DNA of 7,329 bases, taken from the NCBI GenBank assembly GCA_018713805.1, contig DVOF01000158.1, forward strand, positions 1 through 7,329, in the 5' to 3' direction. Positions 1 to 7,035 of the stretch are shown here, piece after piece. The translations under genes were made by a program, and so were the position numbers. The stretch comes from Candidatus Aphodoplasma excrementigallinarum (GTDB lineage Bacteria; Bacillota; Clostridia; UBA1381; UMGS1253). Under the pieces are notes generated by a model. It ran no database searches. It was not told the origin of the DNA and saw nothing but the letters and a program-made list of their open reading frames with translations. How positions within the stretch are numbered: the stretch's first letter is position 1; the number at the start of each line of letters is the position of its first letter.

Positions 1-10
1 GACAGATTTT

Positions 11-31
11 TAAGGTTGCTCTAAGGTTGCT
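11..31 (+). promoter_or_regulatory. Tandem direct repeat, probable OmpR/PhoB-family regulator binding site
   Basis: Two perfect copies of TAAGGTTGCT lie at 11-20 and 22-31, giving a period of 11 bp, about one helical turn. OmpR/PhoB-family response regulators bind as head-to-tail dimers to direct repeats with this spacing. The site sits just upstream of the likely -10 region of the surface-protein gene, where an activator would contact RNA polymerase. An OmpR-family regulator is encoded downstream at 3360-4034, so it is the natural candidate binder. The repeat is seen directly; the binding protein and the sign of regulation are inferred. Confidence 0.55.
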
Positions 32-52
32 GGTGCAAAATAAAGATATAAC
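25..52 (+). promoter_or_regulatory. Possible activator-dependent promoter of the surface-protein gene
   Basis: An AT-rich segment at 41-52 contains overlapping -10-like hexamers, such as GATATA at 45-50 and TATAAC at 47-52. No good TTGACA-like -35 box lies 16-18 bases upstream; the nearest is GGTTGC at 25-30, inside the second direct repeat. A fair -10 with a poor -35 covered by a regulator repeat is typical of a positively controlled promoter. The exact hexamer and start site cannot be chosen by eye. Confidence 0.3.
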
Positions 53-71
53 GTAAAAGGAGGGAAAAGCA

Positions 72-3000
72 ATGCATTTACCTAAAAAAATATTTTGTTT
101 TATTCTGGCATTCTGCCTGATGGCAACCCTGCTTCCAGCAGGCTTTGCAGCAGAGGCAGAAACGGCAATCGTACTATCGGACAATGGCGTTACCGTAGAT
201 GGAACGGCCATCTCGGAGGATACCTCCTCCGCGGTTTACCTGTCAAAAAAGACGGAAACACATGAGGAAGTGGCTGAAGAACTCAAAAATGTGGAAAACA
301 GCATCATTAACATCACAACAGCGGGTACTTACCGGATCAGCGGCTCCATGACGGATGCGCAGATTGCTGTCAGCGCGGACGAAACAGACCGCGTAACGCT
401 CATTCTCGACGGCGTGGACATCACGTGCCGGACTGCTCCGGCAATCCTGATCTATTCGGCCCTTGAGCCGGCAACGGCCGGCGAAGCGGGCGTAACGATT
501 GCGCTTGCGGAAGACTCGGAAAATGTGGTGACAGGCTCGCACGCCCCCGCCACGGAGGAAGACAGCGTTAAGCATGACGGCGCAATCAGCTCCAATGTTT
601 CCCTGGACATTGACGGCAGCGGTTCCCTGCATGTCACCGGCGACCTGGAGGGCATCGAAGTGAAATACAAGCACCTTACCATCAACGGCGGCACCATTTA
701 TGTGGAAAGCCAGGACGACCCGTTAAACGGCAGCGAGGACGGCGTGGCGCATATCACAATTAACGACGGGTATTTATACTGCCATGCAGTCGGAGCGGAA
801 GGCGACGGCATTGACTCCAACGGGTACATAACCATCAACGGCGGCACGATCATTGCGCTCGCAAGCACACAGAGCATGGACAGCGGCCTCGACTCCGACA
901 TGGGAACGACGATCAACGGCGGCACCATTGTCGGCGCCGGCAATATGTTTGACGAATTGAGCGCGGATTCGCAGCAGCTTTATATGTTCCTGCAATTTAC
1001 CGAAGCAACAGACGACCTGATCTGCATTACGGATACAGATGGAAACCCAGTCTTCGCTTATGATTTCCCCTTCAGCTATTCCTATATTTCCTTCAGTAAC
1101 GCGCAGCTTACGGAAGATACCTACCACGTATATATTGGAGGGGGCATCGTTGGGGATGAGTCAGACGGACTCTACACCAACATCTCTTCTTATACGCCGG
1201 GGACGCAGATGCACCACGGCGGCGCAGCTGCCATCACAGATCGCCCGCAGCGCCCTGAAGGAGAAGGGTTCCCGGAGGGCATGGAACCGCCGGATGGCTT
1301 TGGCGGCGGTATAGAACCGCCAAACGGCGAAGAACCGCCGGCGGGTATGGAGCGTCCACAGCGCCCTGACGGCGAAAGATTCCCGGAAGGGACGGAGCCG
1401 CCGGACGGCTTTGGCGGCGGCATGGGCGGCATGCACGGAATGGGCAGTAGCTCGGAGACAGAAACGTATGATTTTGTGCTGACAAACGAAAGCAGAAGCT
1501 TCACCAACGTATCGAGCGCCGCAATCAGCACCCTGCCATTTAGTGACGTACCGGCAGATGCGTGGTACTATGATGCGGTAGCGGAGGCGTACAATGCCGG
1601 CTTGATCGTCGGAACAACGGAAACGCAGTTTTCGCCGGACGGCACGCTCACCGCCGCAGAGCTGGTTACCATGCTCTACCGCGCGCAGGGCGGCGGGACA
1701 GACAGTGCGGCAGACGGCAACTGGTATGACGCAGCCGCAGCATGGGGCGATGAAAACGGCATCATCAATACCGGAGGGTGGACATTTTCGGCCAACTCTG
1801 CGCTGACGCGCGAACAGATGATGGATATGCTCTACCGGTTTTTGACCTATGAAAACGTATCTTTGACCGCAGTGGACGACCTGTCCGGCTTTGCGGACAG
1901 CGCAAGCATCTCCGACTACGCGCGTCAGGCCGCAGAAAAGCTGGTTGCCGCCGGGCTGATTGTAGGCGACGAAACGGGCCTGCGCCCGGCAGATACGCTG
2001 ACCCGTGCAGAAACGGCGACGATCCTTGTCCGGGCGCTCGAACAGATAGAAAGCGCCGTCCAGATTTATCCCGTGACAGTCAGCCAATCGCTCTATACCA
2101 GCTTTGCGGAAAGCACGGAGGACTACTTCCCGGATGGGATAAAGACGGGCTTTGGCTCAGCCATCACCTTCAAGGGCTATGACGCCGAGGGAAACCCGCA
2201 GTTCTACGGTGTAACAGATCGCGGGCCGAGCCTTGATGTACCCGAAGATGCGGAGCTTTCAGGTACCTACGACGCGGCAAAAATTTTCCCCACGCCGGAC
2301 TTCACCCCCAGTATCGGCATTATTACGATCAAAGGCGGCGAAGCTATCGTAGAGGAATCCATTCCGCTGAAAAACGCGGACGGCACGCCGCTCACCGGCC
2401 TGCCGCTGCCTGCCGGAGAGCTCGGCGCAACGGGCGAAACGGCGCTGGACACGAACCTGCAGGAGCTTGGCTATGACGAGAATGGCTTCGACCCGGAAGG
2501 AATCGCGGTAGATGCGGACGGGAACTTCTGGCTGGCGGACGAGTATGGCCCGTTTATCTGCAAGTTCAGCGCAGACGGCTATCTGCTTGAAAAGTATGCA
2601 CCGGGCGACGGCCTTCCGGAGATTTTGCAATACCGGATTGCAAACCGTGGCTTTGAGGGGCTGACGATCTCCCCATCGGGCAAGATTTACGCTTCTTTGC
2701 AAAGCGTGCTCGACATTGAAGGCGAGACGAGTAAGACGGCAACTTTTATCCGAATCGTAGAGCTTGACCCCGAGACCGGTGAAACAAACATGTATGCTTA
2801 TCCGGTCGACGTCAGCGCATACAGCTCACCGAAAAACTGCAAGCTGGGGGACATTTACGCGCTTGACGACAACACATTGCTGGTCATCGAACAGGGCGAG
2901 CTGGCAGACGGGACAATGAGCAACATTGTCTATCAAGTCGACTTGACCAATGCGACGGATTTGACGGGCATTACCTACGACGGGATGGAGCTTGAATATA

Positions 3001-3278
3001 CGTCGGATTCCGCCGCACTCTCGGGCGTAATCACCTATGCGGCAAAAACAGAGTTTATTGATTTAAGAGAGTTGGGCTGGACGGCGGAAAAGGCGGAAGG
3101 GCTTTGCATGATGGATGACGGCGAAACGCTTGCGCTGATTATTGAGGACGATTTTGGCCTTTCGGGCGCATCTTTGAACCCGGACGCCGGGGAGGACGGC
3201 CAGCCAGCCGTTCTGCTCAACAGAATCTCCGAAGCAGACGAAGCAAAACTTTGGCTTGTTCCGACAGGCGGAAAATAA
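72..3278 (+). CDS. Exported SLH-anchored protein with beta-helix carbohydrate-binding-like (DUF4353) and phytase-like domains
   Basis: This 1068-residue protein is probably displayed on the cell surface. The ATG follows GGAGGG at 59-64 by 7 bases. Residues 1-26 form a signal peptide (KK, hydrophobic core, probable cleavage after GFA). Residues about 35-380 resemble the DUF4353/Cthe_2159 parallel beta-helix family, with rungs such as TINGGTI starting near 202, 227, 252 and 279 and Asp-rich turns (GDGIDSNG at 244-251). Residues 391-458 are a Pro/Gly/Met-rich repeat linker. Three SLH repeats follow at about 490-539, 551-596 and 605-658; only the third keeps a full TRAE motif. Residues about 670-1068 match the esterase-like phytase family (PF13449), with VTDRGP at 714-719, DPEGIA from 807, ADEYG near 822-826, NRGFEG at 858-863 and AEGL near 1008-1011. 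SLH repeats usually attach proteins to pyruvylated cell-wall polymers. Substrate and catalysis are not shown; no histidine-acid-phosphatase RHGxRxP motif is present. It lies upstream of, and may be co-transcribed with, the two-component genes. Confidence 0.85.
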   Translation: MHLPKKIFCFILAFCLMATLLPAGFAAEAETAIVLSDNGVTVDGTAISEDTSSAVYLSKKTETHEEVAEELKNVENSIINITTAGTYRISGSMTDAQIAVSADETDRVTLILDGVDITCRTAPAILIYSALEPATAGEAGVTIALAEDSENVVTGSHAPATEEDSVKHDGAISSNVSLDIDGSGSLHVTGDLEGIEVKYKHLTINGGTIYVESQDDPLNGSEDGVAHITINDGYLYCHAVGAEGDGIDSNGYITINGGTIIALASTQSMDSGLDSDMGTTINGGTIVGAGNMFDELSADSQQLYMFLQFTEATDDLICITDTDGNPVFAYDFPFSYSYISFSNAQLTEDTYHVYIGGGIVGDESDGLYTNISSYTPGTQMHHGGAAAITDRPQRPEGEGFPEGMEPPDGFGGGIEPPNGEEPPAGMERPQRPDGERFPEGTEPPDGFGGGMGGMHGMGSSSETETYDFVLTNESRSFTNVSSAAISTLPFSDVPADAWYYDAVAEAYNAGLIVGTTETQFSPDGTLTAAELVTMLYRAQGGGTDSAADGNWYDAAAAWGDENGIINTGGWTFSANSALTREQMMDMLYRFLTYENVSLTAVDDLSGFADSASISDYARQAAEKLVAAGLIVGDETGLRPADTLTRAETATILVRALEQIESAVQIYPVTVSQSLYTSFAESTEDYFPDGIKTGFGSAITFKGYDAEGNPQFYGVTDRGPSLDVPEDAELSGTYDAAKIFPTPDFTPSIGIITIKGGEAIVEESIPLKNADGTPLTGLPLPAGELGATGETALDTNLQELGYDENGFDPEGIAVDADGNFWLADEYGPFICKFSADGYLLEKYAPGDGLPEILQYRIANRGFEGLTISPSGKIYASLQSVLDIEGETSKTATFIRIVELDPETGETNMYAYPVDVSAYSSPKNCKLGDIYALDDNTLLVIEQGELADGTMSNIVYQVDLTNATDLTGITYDGMELEYTSDSAALSGVITYAAKTEFIDLRELGWTAEKAEGLCMMDDGETLALIIEDDFGLSGASLNPDAGEDGQPAVLLNRISEADEAKLWLVPTGGK
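1242..1424 (+). repeat. In-gene tandem repeat encoding a Pro/Gly-rich linker (37-residue period)
   Basis: The segment encodes two head-to-tail units beginning RPQRP at residues 391 and 428, a period of 111 bp or 37 residues. Over the first 24 residues the copies agree at 20 positions, sharing FPEG and EPPDGFGGG. The second copy is cut short and runs into a Gly/Met/His tail (GGMGGMHGMG, 449-458). The DNA copies are also alike, so an in-frame duplication is likely. The segment joins the beta-helix domain to the SLH repeats and is probably a flexible, extended spacer. Confidence 0.75.
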
Positions 3279-3279
3279 G

Positions 3280-3309
3280 TTGTGCAGCGTTCCGGTTTTA
3301 TGATAAAAT
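3280..3309 (+). promoter_or_regulatory. Probable sigma-A promoter (extended -10) for the two-component genes
   Basis: TTGTGC at 3280-3285 could serve as -35, followed after 18 bases by TAAAAT at 3304-3309 as -10. A TG at 3301-3302, one base before the -10, gives an extended -10 (TGATAAAAT). Transcription would begin near 3316, about 44 bases before the regulator start codon. No terminator is visible between the surface-protein stop codon and this promoter, so read-through from the upstream gene is also possible. The call rests on consensus matching only. Confidence 0.45.
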
Positions 3310-3345
3310 ATAGGCAACGAATGTTTGCGCAAATCCAAAACCGGA
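3291..3345 (+). repeat. Nested inverted repeats in the leader of the response-regulator gene
   Basis: TCCGGTTTT at 3291-3299 is the exact reverse complement of AAAACCGGA at 3337-3345. Between the arms lies the perfect 10-base palindrome TTTGCGCAAA at 3324-3333. The left arm falls in the promoter spacer and the right arm ends one base before the ribosome binding site (GGGAGG, 3347-3352). There is no T-run after the right arm, so it is not an intrinsic terminator. It could be an operator, or an RNA fold formed only in transcripts read through from the upstream gene, or chance. Confidence 0.4.
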
Positions 3346-3359
3346 TGGGAGGAGATCGT

Positions 3360-4034
3360 ATGCGGCTTTTGCTCGCAGAGGATGAACGGGAACTGTCCAA
3401 CGCGTTGACTGCCATACTCAAACACCAGCATTACGCCGTCGACGCGGTATACAACGGGAACGACGCGCTGGCCTATGGCATGGCGGCAAATTACGACGGG
3501 ATTATTTTGGATATTATGATGCCGGGCAAAGACGGCATCGAGGTTTTGCGGGAGCTGCGGGAGCGGGGCGTTGCAACGCCCGTCCTGCTGCTTACCGCAA
3601 AAGGCGAAGTGGAAGACCGGATACTGGGGCTCGACGCAGGGGCGGACGACTATCTGCCAAAGCCCTTTCATACCGGGGAACTGCTGGCGCGGATACGCGC
3701 CATGACCCGCCGCCCGGCGGACTTTACCCCCAACGTGTTAGAAGTGGGCAATCTGCGGCTTGACCGCGAGACATTCACCATGTCGGGCGAAAAAAGCTCG
3801 TGCCATTTGCCTAACAAAGAATTTCAGATGCTGGAAATGCTGATGAGCAGCCCAAGCCGGGTCATTTCATCCCAGCAGTTTATGGAACGGATATGGGGTT
3901 ATGATACAGAAGCGGATATCAGCGTCGTATGGGTCTATATCTCCTACCTGCGCAAAAAGCTCGCGACGGTGGGCGCCAACGTGGAGATCAAAGCGACGCG
4001 GAACGTCGGCTACAGCCTGGAGGTGCGCAAATGA
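3360..4034 (+). CDS. OmpR/PhoB-family (VanR-like) response regulator
   Basis: This 224-residue cytoplasmic protein is a DNA-binding response regulator phosphorylated by a partner kinase. The receiver domain (about 1-120) has the acidic pair E7/D8, phosphoacceptor D51 in the LDIMMPG motif, T79 and K101 with the following PF. The C-terminal winged helix (about 130-222) carries the family signature around VYISYLRKKL and ends with the TRNVGYSLE wing. The length matches the family. The start was set at 3360, not at the in-frame ATG at 3282, because GGGAGG at 3347-3352 is 7 bases upstream and the protein then begins MRLLLAEDE, the usual receiver start. The stop codon overlaps the kinase start, implying translational coupling. 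The direct repeats at 11-31 are a plausible target. No particular signal or named orthologue can be assigned. Confidence 0.95.
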   Translation: MRLLLAEDERELSNALTAILKHQHYAVDAVYNGNDALAYGMAANYDGIILDIMMPGKDGIEVLRELRERGVATPVLLLTAKGEVEDRILGLDAGADDYLPKPFHTGELLARIRAMTRRPADFTPNVLEVGNLRLDRETFTMSGEKSSCHLPNKEFQMLEMLMSSPSRVISSQQFMERIWGYDTEADISVVWVYISYLRKKLATVGANVEIKATRNVGYSLEVRK

Positions 4035-5275
4035 TCAAAAAGCTGCGGCGTAAGTTCGTTGTGATTGCAATGAGCTCCCTTCTGATTATCCTAATCATTA
4101 TCATCGGCATCATCAACGGGATCAATTTTTACCAAATAAACGGCCGCGCCGACCATCTGCTGCAAATCCTTTCGGAAAATGACGGCGTATTTCCGCGCTC
4201 GGAACCACGAAGGGAAAAGTCCCCGCCCCCGCAATTTGGCCAGAATTGGCAAATGACGGAGGAAACCCCCTTTGAGACCCGGTATTTCTCGGCCAAAGCA
4301 GATGGGGATGGGAATATCCTTCAGGCTGACACCAGCCACATCGCAGCCGTCACGGAGGAGGAAGCGTTGGCGTATGCCCAGCAGGCTTTAGAGCAGGGAA
4401 ACCAAACAGGGTATCTCCAACAGTATAAATATCAGGTCACGCAGCAGGATACGGAAACGCTTATTGTTTTTATAGACCGTTCCTCCCAGCTGGAAGGCGG
4501 TTTGTCCTTCCTGCTTGTTTCCTGCTTCGTCGGGGCCGCGGCGCTGCTGGTTATGTTGTTTTTTGTGTCCGTTTTTTCCAAATGGGCGATCCGTCCCGTC
4601 GCGGAAAGCATGGAAAAGCAAAAACAGTTTATCACCGATGCAGGCCATGAGCTAAAAACGCCGCTGTCCATCATCGCCGCCAACGCCGACGTATTAGAGC
4701 TGCAAAGCGGCAGTAGCGAATGGCTTGACAGCATCCGCGGGCAAATCAGCCGTCTGAACAAGCTCGTAAACGACATGCTTACGCTATCGAAGATGGACGA
4801 GGAGGGGGCGGCTCCCCCGCTTACGCAGCTCGATGTCAGCGCCGCAGTACGCCAGGCCGCCGAACCGTTCGCAGCGCTGGCAGAAGCGAATGGGAAAACA
4901 TTAGAAATCAACATACAGCCAAACTTATCTATCAACGGGAACGCCGAACAGCTCAGGCAGTTGGTAAGTATCCTACTGGACAACGCCGTCAAATACGCGG
5001 CGGCCGGCAGTAAAATCCAGCTAACGCTGGCAGAATCAGGCCGGTATGTTCGCCTGGATGTCCGCAATGTTTGCGACGCCGTGCCGCAGGGCGACCTGCG
5101 CCGCCTGTTTGACCGGTTTTACCGCGTGGAGCAGTCCAGGTCCAGACAGACCGGGGGCTACGGCATTGGCCTGTCCGTTGCACAGGCAATCGTCCGGGGC
5201 CATAAGGGCAAGATTTCCACGCAGATCGTTGACGGGAACGTGATCTGCTTCACTACACTGCTGACGAGGCTTTGA
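4031..5275 (+). CDS. Membrane sensor histidine kinase, partner of the upstream regulator
   Basis: This 414-residue kinase should phosphorylate the regulator encoded just upstream. The start codon overlaps the regulator stop (ATGA at 4031-4034), with GGAGG at 4019-4023 inside the regulator gene. Two membrane segments (about 9-29 and 158-182) enclose an extracellular sensor of about 125 residues. The sensor has a Pro-rich part (SPPPQ) and a TPFETRYFS segment I recall from clostridial kinases of this type, but no named domain is recognised. There is little room for a normal HAMP domain between the second membrane segment and the phosphorylation site. The DHp motif is DAGHELKTPL with H206. The ATPase domain has an N box (LLDNAVKYA, N318), an F box (LFDRFYR) and a G2 box (GGYGIGLS). 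The G1 segment reads VRNVCDAVP where many kinases have DxGxG. The signal is unknown; a wall, glycan or phosphate-related cue is suggested only by the neighbouring surface protein. Confidence 0.94.
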   Translation: MIKKLRRKFVVIAMSSLLIILIIIIGIINGINFYQINGRADHLLQILSENDGVFPRSEPRREKSPPPQFGQNWQMTEETPFETRYFSAKADGDGNILQADTSHIAAVTEEEALAYAQQALEQGNQTGYLQQYKYQVTQQDTETLIVFIDRSSQLEGGLSFLLVSCFVGAAALLVMLFFVSVFSKWAIRPVAESMEKQKQFITDAGHELKTPLSIIAANADVLELQSGSSEWLDSIRGQISRLNKLVNDMLTLSKMDEEGAAPPLTQLDVSAAVRQAAEPFAALAEANGKTLEINIQPNLSINGNAEQLRQLVSILLDNAVKYAAAGSKIQLTLAESGRYVRLDVRNVCDAVPQGDLRRLFDRFYRVEQSRSRQTGGYGIGLSVAQAIVRGHKGKISTQIVDGNVICFTTLLTRL

Positions 5276-5296
5276 GCAAGGGTTAAATAGGAAATA

Positions 5297-5330
5297 AAAA
5301 ACGGTATGGCCGCTTGGCCATACCGTTTTT
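5297..5330. terminator. Bidirectional intrinsic terminator between the kinase gene and groEL
   Basis: A perfect 10-bp GC-rich stem pairs 5302-5311 (CGGTATGGCC) with 5316-5325 (GGCCATACCG) around the tetraloop GCTT. It is flanked by a run of A on the left (5296-5301) and a run of T on the right (5326-5330). It therefore reads as a hairpin plus U-tract on both strands, ending the + strand two-component transcript and the - strand groESL transcript. The U-tract is longer on the groEL side (TTTTTTATTT) than on the kinase side (five T). Confidence 0.92.
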
Positions 5331-5354
5331 GCTGTTCCGTTTTCCTGAGCAAGA

Positions 5355-6989
5355 TTAATACATACCGCCCATCCCGCCCATACCAGCAGCGCCGCCAGCC
5401 GGAGCAGGCTCCGGAGCAGGCTTGTCTGCAACGACGCTCTCCGTCGTGAGCACCATAGCCGCTACGCTCGCCGCGTTTTGCAGCGCGCTTCTCGTAACCT
5501 TTGCCGGGTCAACGATACCGGACTTTACCATATCGACATACTCTTCTGTCAGGGCATTGTAGCCGATACCCTTATCCGAATTCTTGATCTTCTCCACAAT
5601 GACGCTGCCCTCAACGCCGGCATTCGCCGCGATCTGACGAACCGGCTCTTCCAGCGCCTTGAGCACGATGTTGACGCCTGTTTTTTCGTCGCCGCTTGTC
5701 GTATCAAGCAGCTTTGCAACATTGTCAAGCGCTGCAATGTACGTGCTGCCGCCGCCTGCAACGATACCCTCTTCTACAGCAGCCTTTGTCGCTGCGAGCG
5801 CGTCCTCGATGCGGAGCTTCAGCTCTTTCATTTCCGTTTCCGTCGCCGCGCCGACCTTGATAACCGCTACGCCGCCGGACAGCTTTGCCAGACGCTCCTG
5901 CAATTTTTCTTTATCAAATTCAGACGTCGTTTCCTCGATCTGTGCCTTGATTTGGCTAATCCGCCCCTGGATATCCTCTTTCGCGCCTGCGCCGTCAACA
6001 ATAATCGTGTTCTCCTTCTGAACCTTGACCTGACGCGCACGTCCGAGCTGGTCGAGCGTCGTTTCCTTCAGTTCAAGCCCCAGCTCCTCGCTGATTACCT
6101 GGCCGCCTGTCAAAATCGCGATATCGCGCAGCATTTCCTTCCTGCGGTCGCCGAAGCCCGGCGCCTTGACTGCAACGCACGTAAATGTACCGCGCAGTTT
6201 GTTGACAACGAGCGTTGCGTTTGCCTCGCCCTCAACATCCTCTGCGATGATGAGCAGCTTTTTGCCCTGCTGTACAATCTGCTCCAGAATCGGCAGGATC
6301 TCCTGAATGTTGGAAATCTTTTTATCCGTAATCAAAATGTACGGGTCGTCCAGCTCCGCCTCCATTTTGTCGGTATCCGTTACCATGTACGGCGAAATGT
6401 AGCCGCGGTCAAACTGCATGCCTTCTACAATCTCGGAATAGGTTTCCGCCGTTTTCGATTCCTCAACGGTGATAACGCCGTCGCTGGTTACCTTCTCCAT
6501 TGCTTCTGCAATCAGCTCGCCGATCGTTTCATCCGCCGCAGAAACGGAGGCAACCCGCGCAATGTCGTCCTTGCCGTCGACTGCGCGTGCGCTCGACTTA
6601 ATATACTCTACCGCAGCTTCAACCGCCTTTGCAATGCCCTTCTTGACAATCATCGGGTTTGCGCCGGCAGCTACGTTTTTGAGGCCTTCGCGCACAAGCG
6701 CCTGCGCCAGCAGCGTCGCCGTCGTCGTGCCGTCGCCCGCTACGTCGTTTGTCTTTGTCGCAACTTCCTTCACAAGCTGCGCACCCATGTTCTCGAACGC
6801 ATCCTCCAGCTCGATCTCCTTTGCAATCGTAACGCCGTCGTTGGTAATCAGCGGCGCGCCGAACTTTTTATCCAAAACGACGTTGCGCCCCTTCGGCCCA
6901 AGCGTAACCTTTACCGTATTTGCAAGCTGGTTAAGACCCTTTTCGAGGGCATTTCTCGCTTCCTGACCAAATAATATATCCTTTGCCAT
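5355..6989 (-). CDS. groL: Chaperonin GroEL (Hsp60)
   Basis: This 544-residue protein is the subunit of the double-ring ATP-dependent chaperonin that folds proteins in the cytosol with its GroES lid. The N-terminal equatorial part has the nucleotide-loop motifs TLGPKGRNV (29-37) and AGDGTTTAT (from about 84; D86 corresponds to the ATP/Mg-binding aspartate). The apical domain is complete, and the equatorial domain returns with EDALAATKAAVEEGIVAGGG. The tail is the flexible GGMGGMY after a short Pro/Ala stretch. Length and ends are normal and no break is seen. The ATG is preceded by GAGGAGGC (6998-7005 on this strand), leaving 9 bases between GGAGG and ATG. The gene lies 46 bases after groES with no visible terminator between them, so it should be co-transcribed. 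The operon converges on the two-component genes across the shared terminator. Confidence 0.99.
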   Translation of the reverse strand: MAKDILFGQEARNALEKGLNQLANTVKVTLGPKGRNVVLDKKFGAPLITNDGVTIAKEIELEDAFENMGAQLVKEVATKTNDVAGDGTTTATLLAQALVREGLKNVAAGANPMIVKKGIAKAVEAAVEYIKSSARAVDGKDDIARVASVSAADETIGELIAEAMEKVTSDGVITVEESKTAETYSEIVEGMQFDRGYISPYMVTDTDKMEAELDDPYILITDKKISNIQEILPILEQIVQQGKKLLIIAEDVEGEANATLVVNKLRGTFTCVAVKAPGFGDRRKEMLRDIAILTGGQVISEELGLELKETTLDQLGRARQVKVQKENTIIVDGAGAKEDIQGRISQIKAQIEETTSEFDKEKLQERLAKLSGGVAVIKVGAATETEMKELKLRIEDALAATKAAVEEGIVAGGGSTYIAALDNVAKLLDTTSGDEKTGVNIVLKALEEPVRQIAANAGVEGSVIVEKIKNSDKGIGYNALTEEYVDMVKSGIVDPAKVTRSALQNAASVAAMVLTTESVVADKPAPEPAPAGGAAGMGGMGGMY

Positions 6990-7035
6990 TGTAATCTGCC
7001 TCCTCTATTCTACTATAACTATAATATAACTGGGA

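Noticed and set aside
1161..2087. 308-codon open frame on the - strand inside the surface-protein gene
   Set aside because: The product is Arg/Cys-rich and low in order, and overlaps the clearly coding SLH and linker region. It is a shadow of the GC-biased sense frame.
3282..3359. Upstream in-frame extension of the response regulator (26 codons, starting at 3282)
   Set aside because: The extension spans the probable promoter, has no ribosome binding site and adds residues that receiver domains lack. The ATG at 3360 has a well-spaced GGGAGG.
5221..5248. Inverted repeat GCAGATC ... GATCTGC near the end of the kinase gene
   Set aside because: It lies in the coding sequence, is short, and has no T-run. 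The real terminator follows at 5297-5330, so this is likely chance.
5478..6974. Long (498-codon) open frame on the + strand, antisense to groEL
   Set aside because: It lies wholly inside an intact groEL, its product is rich in Arg, Cys, Asn and Leu without recognisable motifs, and no convincing ribosome binding site was seen. It is a by-product of groEL codon bias.
6990..7035. AT-rich groES-groEL spacer as a separate groEL promoter
   Set aside because: It has TATA-like bases but no fitting -35 box, and groESL pairs are normally co-transcribed. The only firm signal is the groEL ribosome binding site.
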